From Prevotella sp. (GTDB lineage: Bacteria > Bacteroidota > Bacteroidia > Bacteroidales > Bacteroidaceae): DNA of 45,590 nucleotides. The translations under genes and the position numbers were made by a program. How positions within the stretch are numbered: position 1 is the first letter of the stretch; each line of letters opens with the position of its first letter. Of the stretch, positions 23,420 through 32,700 are shown in pieces. The stretch is from positions 1 through 45,590 of the forward strand of contig JAFPZD010000068.1 in the NCBI GenBank assembly GCA_017417465.1. The letters run 5' to 3'. The notes beneath the pieces are model-generated. The model did not search any database, was not told the DNA's origin, and was given only the letters and a program-made list of their open reading frames with translations.

Positions 23420-24010
23420 ATGATGAATCCGTTAGCAAACTTAGCCAACTATCACATCATACTGGCCAGCAACTCGCCGCGACGCCGGGAGCTGCTGGCA
23501 GGACTGGGCATCGACTTTGAAGTGAAGGTGCTGCCCGACATCGACGAGAGCTACCCCCAGGACCTGCCAACGCCACAGGTGGCGGGCTACATCGCCCGCG
23601 AGAAGGCTGAGGCCTACCGCCCCATGATGGGCGACGCCGACCTGGTGATTACGGCCGACACCATCGTGGTGGCCGGCGACGAGGTGATGGGAAAGCCACA
23701 CGACGCCGACGATGCGCGCCGCATGCTGATGCGGCTCAGCGGGCGCACACACCAGGTCATCACGGGTGTCTGTCTGGCTACCCGTGAGGCGCTAAGGTGC
23801 TTCTCCGTGACGACCGACGTGACTTTCAAGCCACTGACCGACGCGGAGATTAGCTACTACGTGGAGGTGTATCGCCCCTACGACAAGGCAGGGGCGTATG
23901 GCATACAGGAGTGGATAGGCTACATAGGCGTAACGGCCCTTAACGGCAGCTACTTCAACGTCATGGGACTGCCCGTGCAGCGCATCTACAGCGAGCTGGC
24001 GAAGTTGTAG
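23420..24010 (+). CDS. maf: Maf-family nucleotide pyrophosphatase (dTTP/UTP type)
   Basis: 196 residues; it starts at 23420 or at the adjacent ATG at 23423. Maf signatures are IILASNSPRRRELLAGLG (residues 13-30), ITADTIV with the catalytic aspartate, GKPHDADDA, SGRTHQVITGV and DKAGAYGIQEWIG. The D-K-A-G-A-Y-G-I-Q block and overall layout fit the YhdE-type dTTP/UTP pyrophosphatases that remove non-canonical nucleotides. It follows kdsC after a 110-bp repeat-bearing gap and may be on the same transcript. It converges with the acidic unknown gene 11 bp downstream. Confidence 0.95.
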   Translation: MMNPLANLANYHIILASNSPRRRELLAGLGIDFEVKVLPDIDESYPQDLPTPQVAGYIAREKAEAYRPMMGDADLVITADTIVVAGDEVMGKPHDADDARRMLMRLSGRTHQVITGVCLATREALRCFSVTTDVTFKPLTDAEISYYVEVYRPYDKAGAYGIQEWIGYIGVTALNGSYFNVMGLPVQRIYSELAKL

Positions 24011-24021
24011 GCCTGCGGCAA

Positions 24022-24831
24022 CTACTCGTCGCCGTAGTCGGCAAGGTTCTCGGCCTCCTCGTCGGGGTCGTCGCTGCCAAGGTCCATCATCGTTGAGTAG
24101 TTCTCCTCGGTGATTTCGTCGTCGTTGGGCTCTCCGAAGTCAATGTCGTCCTCATCGGGCTTGTTGTAATCGTCTTCGATTTCGACATCTGCGTCCTCGT
24201 CTTCGTCATCGGTGTGCGTGTTGAACTTCATACGAGGCTTTTCAGTCTCAGGCTTAGCCTTGGCGAAGATGGCCTCAACCCACGTCCCCTTGGGAACTTC
24301 GAGCACTTCGAAACCGTCGTCAACCTTCTTTTCGTACATGCCGCCCTTCTTGTGGAGACGGTCCTTGGGCAGGGTGGTCGTAGAGATGTCGAAGCCGCTC
24401 TCAATAATGTCCTTGATGCTCTGCGACAGGGAGTCCCAGCCGCCGCCGAAGTTGCGGTCGAGCACCTCGACGAGCTTCGCCGCAGAGATGTGGCGAATAT
24501 TCTCGTAGGTGAGGTCCGTAACGCGCATGATGGGGCGCTTCTTGATGGCCCAGACAATCTTCTGAGTCTCGTCGATGCGCATCTGTCCCACCTTGTAGCC
24601 CTGCTTCTCGTACTTTGTCCGGACGGCTTGTGAGTCGGTGGTGATTTCCTCAACCATGAAGGCTGAGCGAATGATGTCAACATAGTGGCGGAGATTATCC
24701 TTCACCTCGGCATCCTTGTCGGCGCTGTCCAAAAGGCGGAAGATGTCGTTCTCCTGAACATCCCAGACACTGCTCTTCGTCAGTGTCTTCAGTGTTAGTG
24801 CTTTTTTGGCAGTTTGGTCCATATCGTTCAT
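24022..24831 (-). CDS. Unknown protein with a very acidic C-terminal tail
   Basis: 269 residues (start at 24831; a second ATG three codons later is possible). I do not recognise the family. Residues about 1-200 look globular and mostly helical (NDIFRLLDSADKDAEVKD, ISAAKLVEVLDRNFGGGWDS). Residues about 205-269 are dominated by Asp and Glu (DDEDEDADVEIEDDYN and so on). Such tails are seen on proteins that bind basic partners, mimic DNA or interact with RNA polymerase (compare the delta subunit of Firmicutes), but this is only analogy. The gene is upstream of, and divergent from, rarA across the polypyrimidine tract. No signal peptide or membrane segment is visible, so it is probably cytoplasmic. 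Confidence 0.8.
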   Translation of the reverse strand: MNDMDQTAKKALTLKTLTKSSVWDVQENDIFRLLDSADKDAEVKDNLRHYVDIIRSAFMVEEITTDSQAVRTKYEKQGYKVGQMRIDETQKIVWAIKKRPIMRVTDLTYENIRHISAAKLVEVLDRNFGGGWDSLSQSIKDIIESGFDISTTTLPKDRLHKKGGMYEKKVDDGFEVLEVPKGTWVEAIFAKAKPETEKPRMKFNTHTDDEDEDADVEIEDDYNKPDEDDIDFGEPNDDEITEENYSTMMDLGSDDPDEEAENLADYGDE

Positions 24832-25135
24832 ATCAGCTTTGTTTTTCGATTGTACGTTTCCTCGCTTTCTAATTCCGGGAGGGTGGTTTCCTTTTCCCGT
24901 GCCTCCGTTCTTCCTTTCCCGTTCCTCAAACCTTCCTTTCCCGTTCCTCCTTTCTCCCTTTTCCCCTTTCTCCGTTCCCCTCTTCCGTTCCTTCCTTCTT
25001 CCTTTCCTGTTCCTCCTTTCTCCCTTTTCCCTTTTCTCCGTTCCCCTCTTCCGTTCCTCCCTTGTTCCTTTCCTGTTCCTCCTTTCTCCTTTTTCCCCTT
25101 TCGATTATGGCTGCAAAGATAATACTTTTTAGGGA
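24832..25135. repeat. Polypyrimidine tract with 66-bp repeats
   Basis: From about 24870 to 25112 the plus strand is almost entirely C and T. Units of 66 bp beginning GTTCCTCCTTTCTCCC start at 24943, 25009 and 25075, the last one truncated. The spacer separates the acidic unknown gene from rarA. The mirror-like purine/pyrimidine tract could form triplex DNA; this is inference. Confidence 0.9.
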
Positions 25136-25153
25136 GTTTACAACGTCTGATTA

Positions 25154-25169
25154 GTTAAAGGGAGTTAAA
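25154..25169. promoter_or_regulatory. GTTAAAGGGAGTTAAA motif, copy 2
   Basis: An exact copy of the 16-bp motif at 21402-21417, here 27 bp before a TATCTTTG box (25196-25203) in front of rarA. Confidence 0.4.
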
Positions 25170-25195
25170 GGATGGAAGTTTTGCCGAAAAATGCC

Positions 25196-25203
25196 TATCT
25201 TTG
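25196..25203 (+). promoter_or_regulatory. Probable -7 box (TATCTTTG) of rarA
   Basis: TATCTTTG lies 63 nt before the rarA ATG at 25267. The nearest TTTG (about 25180-25183) is only 12 bp upstream, so the -33 element is unclear. Confidence 0.4.
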
Positions 25204-25266
25204 CCGCTGTTAATCGGAAGAAGCACGGCATGACGGGCTTCAAATCAATGAGAAAGGACAAAAGAC

Positions 25267-26631
25267 ATGCAGCAACCTTTGGCAGAACGAATGCGGCCGC
25301 GCACACTCGATGACTATATCGGACAGCAGCACCTCGTAGGTCCGGGCGCCGTCCTGCGCCGGATGATTGAGTCGGGGCGCATCACCTCGTTCATTCTTTG
25401 GGGCCCACCGGGCGTCGGCAAGACAACGTTGGCTCAGATCATCGCCCACCGGCTGGAGACGCCCTTCTACACGCTGAGCGCCGTGACCAGCGGCGTGAAG
25501 GACGTGCGCGACGTTATTGAGAAAGCACAGAAAGGGCGTTTCTTCAACGCCGCCTCGCCGATTCTTTTCATCGACGAGATACACCGTTTCTCGAAGTCAC
25601 AGCAGGACTCGCTGCTCGGCGCCGTGGAGCGAGGCATCGTGACCCTCATCGGGGCCACCACCGAGAACCCGTCGTTCGAGGTCATCAGGCCATTGCTCTC
25701 GCGCTGCCAGCTCTATGTGCTGAAATCTCTTGAAAAGGACGACCTGCTGAAGCTGGTCGACCGCGCCCTCACCACCGATGTGGAGCTGAAGGAGCGTCAC
25801 GTCGAGGTGCGTGAGACTGGCGCCCTGCTGCGCTACAGTGGCGGAGATGCTCGCAAGCTGCTCAACATTCTGGAGCTGGTCGTTGAGAGTGGTGCCGCCG
25901 AGCAGACCGCAGAGGGAAGCGACGGGGACGCCGACGCGAGCGGTGCTGTGGGCGATGCGCAGGCTGACAGTCCGGCGGATTCTTCCGCCGGGAAAATAGT
26001 GATTACCGACGAGCGCGTCGTGGCCTGCCTGCAGCAGAACCCATTGGCCTACGACAAGGACGGCGAAATGCACTACGACATCATCTCGGCTTTCATCAAG
26101 AGCATCCGAGGCAGCGACCCGGATGCCGCCCTCTACTGGATGGCACGCATGATTGAAGGCGGCGAGGACCCGCAGTTCATTGCCCGCCGCATGGTCATCT
26201 CGGCATCCGAGGACATCGGTCTTGCCAATCCCAATGCGCTGTTGCTGGCCAATGCCGCCTTTGACACCGTGATGAAGATTGGGTGGCCGGAGGCTCGCAT
26301 CACCCTGGCCGAGTGCGCCGTCTACCTGGCTACCTCGCCAAAGAGCAACTCAGCTTACTTAGGCATTGACGCAGCTCTTGCCCTGGTCCGCCAGACGGGC
26401 AACCTGCCCGTACCGCTTCATCTGCGCAACGCGCCCACCGCCCTCATGAAGGACTTGGGCTACCACGATGGCTACAAGTACCCCCACGACTTCCCCGGTC
26501 ACTTCACCCCGCAGCAGTACATGCCCGACGCCCTGCAGCAGCAACGCCTATGGCATGCCCAGCACTCGCCGGCCGAGCAAAAGCTCTACGAGCGAATGGT
26601 GAACTACTGGGGTGAGCGGATGAAGGACTAA
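25267..26631 (+). CDS. rarA: Replication-associated recombination protein A (RarA/MgsA), AAA ATPase
   Basis: 454 residues. The Walker A loop is WGPPGVGKTTLAQII, the Walker B region is ILFIDEIHRFSKSQQD, and the sensor region reads IGATTENPSFEV. The C-terminal half (DPDAALYWMARMIEGGEDP, ASEDIGLANP) is the RarA-specific tetramerisation domain. An Ala/Asp/Glu/Gly-rich insert at about residues 212-245 is unusual, sits where the AAA lid joins the C-terminal half, and looks like a flexible linker. The protein acts at stalled replication forks and is related to clamp loaders. Start chosen at the ATG before QQPLAERMRPRTLDD, the normal family start. Confidence 0.95.
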   Translation: MQQPLAERMRPRTLDDYIGQQHLVGPGAVLRRMIESGRITSFILWGPPGVGKTTLAQIIAHRLETPFYTLSAVTSGVKDVRDVIEKAQKGRFFNAASPILFIDEIHRFSKSQQDSLLGAVERGIVTLIGATTENPSFEVIRPLLSRCQLYVLKSLEKDDLLKLVDRALTTDVELKERHVEVRETGALLRYSGGDARKLLNILELVVESGAAEQTAEGSDGDADASGAVGDAQADSPADSSAGKIVITDERVVACLQQNPLAYDKDGEMHYDIISAFIKSIRGSDPDAALYWMARMIEGGEDPQFIARRMVISASEDIGLANPNALLLANAAFDTVMKIGWPEARITLAECAVYLATSPKSNSAYLGIDAALALVRQTGNLPVPLHLRNAPTALMKDLGYHDGYKYPHDFPGHFTPQQYMPDALQQQRLWHAQHSPAEQKLYERMVNYWGERMKD

Positions 26632-26664
26632 CGCCCGTTCAGTATAAACAATCATGCAAAAACA

Positions 26665-26705
26665 TTCCGCCCGTCGCGTCCAATGAAGGTACGCGACGGG
26701 CGGAA
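26665..26705. terminator. Bidirectional terminator hairpin between rarA and the giant cohesin/dockerin gene
   Basis: A perfect 15-bp stem, TTCCGCCCGTCGCGT (26665-26679) with ACGCGACGGGCGGAA (26691-26705), has an 11-nt loop. An A-run lies on its left (a U-run for minus-strand transcripts), while the right side is CTCTTATAC. It lies between convergent genes. Confidence 0.85.
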
Positions 26706-26732
26706 CTCTTATACAATCATCCGGCCTGTTGA

Positions 26733-29700
26733 CTATTCACCATCTTCTAATAAGTGGAAGAGTTTACGGGATCTGAGGCCGGCCATGATGTTGGTGACGC
26801 GCACAATGTCGCCGATACCCACCTGGCCGTCGCCATTGACATCGGCCCGATCGGCGATATCGGGATTTGCATTGGTACCTGCCATCACGTTGGTGATGGC
26901 CACGATATCACCAATACCTATCTGGCCGTCGCCGTTGACGTCGCCCTCGATCTCGCCCAGTATCTCGCCGTCCAATGCCAGCTTGATGGTCTTGTCGTTA
27001 CGGTCGGTGACTTTCACGAAGGCATTGAAGCGTCCCGAGCTGGTGGCAGTCTCCACAAGGTTTGCTTTCAGGCCCTTCACCAAGTAGAAGCCCTTATTGG
27101 CGGCGAGCGTCTGGTCGGTGTAGGTGCCGGTGATGGTGGCGGCTCCCATCGTCGAGCTGAGCGTTGATACGTCGGCGCTGATGGAGGTCTGTCCGAGGTT
27201 GTAGATGGACTGGTACTCAGCGCCATCGCTGATCAGTTGGTTGCTGTTCAGAGTGCCCACCCAGATGAGGTAGGGCACGTTGGCCTCCATCTGCTCAACA
27301 GTCTCGAACTGCAGTGCCCGGTTGTCGATGCCTGTCAGGCGTGCCACCCGCGTGCCTCCGCCGAATGCTGCTTGCGGGTCAGCCACGGGGCAGGGCAGGC
27401 AGACGGTGTTCCAGCCACCCTTGACGAAGGTGCGCTGCAGGCGCACGGTGGCCTGATCGATGTTCTCCGGCGTGTAGTCGACGCTTTCCTTGAGCAGTAT
27501 GCTCTCAGTGATGACCTTGAACTTCACCGTGAGGGTGGTTGTGCCCTTAACGGTGTAGGCGAAGGTCGGCTGGTTAGAGAGCAGACGGTCACCATCGTAG
27601 TAGCCTACGAAGCGATAGCCCTCCACAGGCTCTGCCTCCAGGTTGAGCACGGTGCCATAGTCGTAGACGGCGCTGACGACGTTGACCGTTCCGTGCCGCT
27701 CGTTGCAATCGATGGTTATCGTGCACTTGTTGGGCTTGAAGACGGCGCGCATGTTGTAGACTTTGTTCATGGACACCGTGACGGGGTTCTCGTCGGAGTA
27801 GCGGTTAATCTGATCCTCCAGCAGCGTGTTACCGGAAGCCTTGGCGGCCTGACGGGCGCGGGCAGAAGCGACCGACTCCACGTCCTCGCCGACCGTGCCC
27901 CAGTAGTCGAAGGTATAGCCTTCGGCGGGCTGTGCCGTCATGGTGACGTTAGTGCCGAAGTCGATTTCGCCGCTGGTGTCAATATTGTCACTCATGGCGA
28001 TGTTGCCAGCGGCAACTGTCGGCCATGCCTCAACATTGTACTGCACCAGACCGCCCTTGAAGAGCATCCAGCCTACCTGCTTGCCGTTCTTTCCGGCGAA
28101 GCCTTCCTTGTCGTTGACGCCATCGGTGTTCACCTGCAGGGTGTAGTAGCCGTTGCGGCTCACGTTCTGCATCTTCACAGTGTAGACGCTGTCGTTGTTG
28201 GCTGCCTTGGTGATGGCAATGTTCGAAGTGAGCTTCTCGCCCTCGTAGCGCAGCACCATGTCGTCGCGGGTAAACGTTGAGGCGTTGATGGGCTTGTTGA
28301 ACGTTACCGTCAGCTCGTCGAGCACGTCAACGGCAATGTCACTTCCCTGCGGCACCGTCTTAATGCTCTCGACATCGAGGCGCTTAGTCGGGGCAGGCTC
28401 GAAGGTGACTATGAAGGTGGTGTTGCCGTCACGATTCTTCTGGAACGGGATGAGCAGGTGCACCTTGTTGTCGCGGATGGGGTCGCCGCCGTCGTGCATG
28501 GTGTACTGTGTCTGCCATATCTCGCCCCTTTCGATAAGGTTTTGATACTTTTGATCAATTGTGTTTATCCCGTGAGCATCCTTGATGCCACCCTCGCCCA
28601 TGGTCGGGTCGGCAAACGACGTGTAGAGGAAGTTGAAGCCTTCTTGCATCTCGTCCTGATTGTCAATGTTGAACGTGACCCAATAAGTGTTGTTGCCCTT
28701 ATACTGCACTGTCGTCTTGTCGATATAGGAGAAGATGGGCAAGGTAGTGCCATCGTTCACATACATGCGGTCGGGCACTTCGGGCGGGTTAATACCGAGG
28801 TTGTCGTTGACGGCCCAGCCGTGCAAGTCTTCGGTCTGTGGTATCCAGTAGCCCATGAGTGCTCCCTTCGGCAGGCTGATACTGTGTATCAACTCGTGGA
28901 TGGTCACCTCGTCTAAGAGCGACAAGTCAGGATTACCGTACGACGTGAGGTGGTTCACAGCTATTTCGTACTTCGTGAAGTGTCCTAACAGCGATGACGT
29001 CAGCTCCCACTGGGCGTAGGAAGATTTACCGGCGGGGATGTCGCCGAAGACGGTAGCGATGGTGGAGTCGAGTGCCAGCACGGTCTCGCCACCATTGAGG
29101 CGCGACGAGAGGATGCTGAAGTCGATGAACAGTCCCTTCTCGTTGTCGATGATCTTCGGCTGGTGGGTGAACATGCGGATGTTCGTGGCGTCGCCGTTGC
29201 CCTTGTTGTTAATGAGCACAGCGAACTCTGCCGGCACGATGGGCTCGATGACATCCTTCGTCAGCGGGTCGTCGCCGTAGATGTCGCGCTGCACGAAGTA
29301 GGTCAGGTCAAGGACGGGTGAGGGCTTCACCTGCAGGCTGACGGGCAGCAGCGTGCGCACCTGTGTGACGCCATCGCCATCGGTGAAGTAGAGCGTGCCG
29401 CCGAAGCTCCATGTGGTCAGCGCCTCGGGTGCGGCATACTTCGTCGGGATGAAGAGCACGGTGGCCACGCCCTTGGCCTTCGGACCGAGGGTCCATGGGC
29501 CGTCGACGGAACCTTCGAAGCCATCGATGCTTTCGAAGTTGATCTGGAACTCATGGCTGGTGGCCTCGTTGCCTAACAGGTCCTTCACAAGAAGTGACAG
29601 TTCAATGCCGGTCAGGTCAGTGGACAGTCCGTTCTCAACAGTCAGTGTGCCTCGGAAGGCCTGGCGCGTCATCACCAGCTTCTGGTCAATCTCCAGTTTC

Positions 29701-32700
29701 ACGCTGGCGCAGGTGTTCTTGCCCATGTTCTCGTACATGTCGAGAAGGTCCTGCTGGGCACTTTCGTAGAGGTCGTCCCATGACTCGAAGCCTTTCAGCA
29801 CAAGGTCGTTCTCACAGGAGTCGAGGCGGTTGACGTACTCATTGATATAACGTGTGCGTGGAATCTCATCGCGCTCCAGCCATCTTTCTTCTTTTCTTGG
29901 GTAAGACTTGTCGCGCCAGAGAAGTTCATTATTAATAGACCCATCTTGGGGGTAATATCCGTGCATTTGGTAATGTGATTCTCGATAATTTAGATATCCT
30001 ATCCACTGTGCATACTTTTGGTAATATAGATGCATGCGGCTGACGTACTGGTCGTAGCTGAAGTCATAGTACTGGTCGGAGCCGTTGAGCTTGACAGCGT
30101 CTATCCGGTCTTGCATCTCTTCTATCGTTTTACCACCAGTCATAGTAGGAGGACTCCACGAATCCCATATAGAGCAATGCATTCCTTCCACCATCTCGGA
30201 GATGATGTTGTTCAGGGTGTCGATACTCTCCTGGAACTCCGACGTCAAATTGTCGAGCGCTTCTGGAGCATTCATGATTTCCTCCATCAAGTTAAACTCT
30301 GTCAGCAGGGCCTGTCCGTAGAGGTTCATCTTGGTGAGGTAGGTCAGGAAGTAGGAGTTGTCGACGTAGTTTTCCAGCAAATTCTGGTAGTACTCCACGG
30401 TGCCTTCCACCATGGCGGGATCCATTTCATCATCCTCGCTGCCGGTGCCCTCAGCCTTGTGTGGGCGGTGGGAACGTGAGAGGTAGTCGCCTCGGCCTAC
30501 ACCTTCGTAGACGTTTTTCACGCCGTTGTAGAAGTTCTTCCAGTCGTTAATTTTGTCTCTGATTCCGCCTGGGTTAGTAACGGCATCCTTGATATCTTTG
30601 ATTTGCCCATCTACTTTATGCTTGATGTTGGTTTTGAGGGTATTCTTGATCTTGTTCCAGCCACTGTCGTTACTCTGCCAGATGTCCACATAGTCGCGAA
30701 TGTCGTCAACGTCGTCGCTCCAGTCGGGTGTGGGCACAAGGTTCGACATGGCGCAGAGCAGGTCGATGGTACCGCGCAGGGCACCGTCGCTGGCTGCACG
30801 GAAGTTCAGACCGTTGCCTAAGCCTCCGTACACAGGTGTGCCGCCAGAACCGCCCCAAGCGCCACCGCCGTCGCCGCCACTGCAGCCGCCATTGCCGCCA
30901 GTGCCCACGTCCTTAATGAGATTGACGGTCTTGGCAACCCAGGCGTGCTTATGGTCTGAACCGCAAGGCCACTCCCAATCGGCCAGATACTTGCTGTTGC
31001 AGGGAAGGTTGCTGGCAGCCTTGAACATGCCGCGTGTGCCGGCAGTCTGCTCAACGTTATGTGTGACACGCACGGGGATGACATAGCTCTGCTGTGCACC
31101 TACAATTACACCCTCATGCTGCACCAGCGGTGTGAAGGTGAAGCCCTCGACCTCAGGCAGTGTGAGGTTGGTGCTCTGTGCGGCGATAAGTCCCTCGTTG
31201 CGCAGAATGATGTTGTAAAGCATTGACTTGCCCTCATCCAGCAGGTCGAGTCCCAGGGTGTCGGGGGCGCTCATGACGATGACGGGCACGGGCACCTGCG
31301 TCTCGTAGGTCAGGGTGCTGATGATTTCGTACTCGTCCTCAACCTCGGTCTCCACCACGTCCCAGCTCACGCCGATGGCCTGATAGGAAATGGTGGCGGT
31401 GTGGTTCTTCGTTTCGCCCGGCGACACGGTGACGTTCTGGCGGTAGTCGTCGTGCTTGGGAGCGGTGACATAGAGCTGGTAGAAGCCCTCGTTGATGTCG
31501 TTGAACGTCACGTAGCCGCTCGCGTCGGTGGTCAGCGTCTTGATGTCGGCGCCGGTGTTGTAGTCCTTCAGGCGCACGGTGGCCTCGCTGACATACGGGT
31601 GGTTGCCGTCCTTGTCGCCGTAGATGGTCATCTCGTCCTGAACATAGACCTTCAGGTTGCCCTTGCTCTCGCTGACGGTGGTGACGCTGAAGTGGATGAC
31701 GGTGCCGTTGCCGTTCTCGCAGTTGATGGCGATGGTGCCCGTCTGCTCAACGTTCACGTCGAAGCCCTGACTATCGAAGCGTAGCAGTATCATCGTGCTG
31801 TCGCCGCGCTCCAGTGAGGGCAGCTGTGAGGCTGATGCCAGCGTGACGAACTTGCCCATGCCGGTGGGCAGCGAGATGGTGATCTTGCCCGTGGCTGTCT
31901 CGCCCTTGTTGGTGAGCCAGATGGGGTAGGTGCGTGGCTGGGTAATCTGGACGGTGGTCTTGATGTTGTTCTCGCTGACGGCCAGGTCGGCGGTGCGCAT
32001 CTTCACGAAGTTCCAGGTGTTTACGTTCAGCGTGGCACCCTCGTCACACTTGATTTGGAACTGAATCTGTTCGTAGTTGGTAATGTTGGTAAGCGACTTG
32101 CCGGTGATGGTGTATTTCAGGTCTACCTCACCGTTGGCGGGCAGCGTGGCAATGGGCGTCACCTGGATGTCGTAGTTGTTGGTGGCACCGGTGAAGGTCA
32201 TCGACACGTTGTGCAGGGCGAGGCCGCAGGTGTTGCGCAGGCGCATGACGAAGGAGCTGGTCTCGTCCTTGTACACCTCGTGTACGGTGTAGCTGGTCTC
32301 TGTGCGCTGCATGCCGTAGACCTCGAATGAGCCAAGGTAATTCTGCGACGTCTCTATGTCGGCACGGTTGCAGGCTCCGATTTTGACGGTGCCTGAGAAG
32401 CTGGCGGGGATAGTACGGTCGGCAATGAATGAGCCATCGGTTCTGATGCCGCCCGTCGGGCCGAATGATTCGCGCTGTCCATTGCAGTCCATGAAGAGCC
32501 ACAAATTGTGGACCGTGTTCACTTGTCCGTCAATGCCTATGCAGGTGCCGGTGAAGTTGGCCTTCTCACCAACGTTGTAGCCGGTCTTCTTCGCTGCCAA
32601 GGTATAGTTGTAGAGGCTATTGCCCGTCAGTTCCACGATTTGCGATGTGTTGTTGGTGGTGAGCAGCTCTACGGGCTTGTTGTCAGGATTGACGACAGCC

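Noticed and set aside
28870-28910. HELIH motif in the giant protein as a zinc protease site
   Set aside because: The motif (about residue 2087) sits inside beta-sandwich sequence with no third zinc ligand or protease context, so it is most likely chance.
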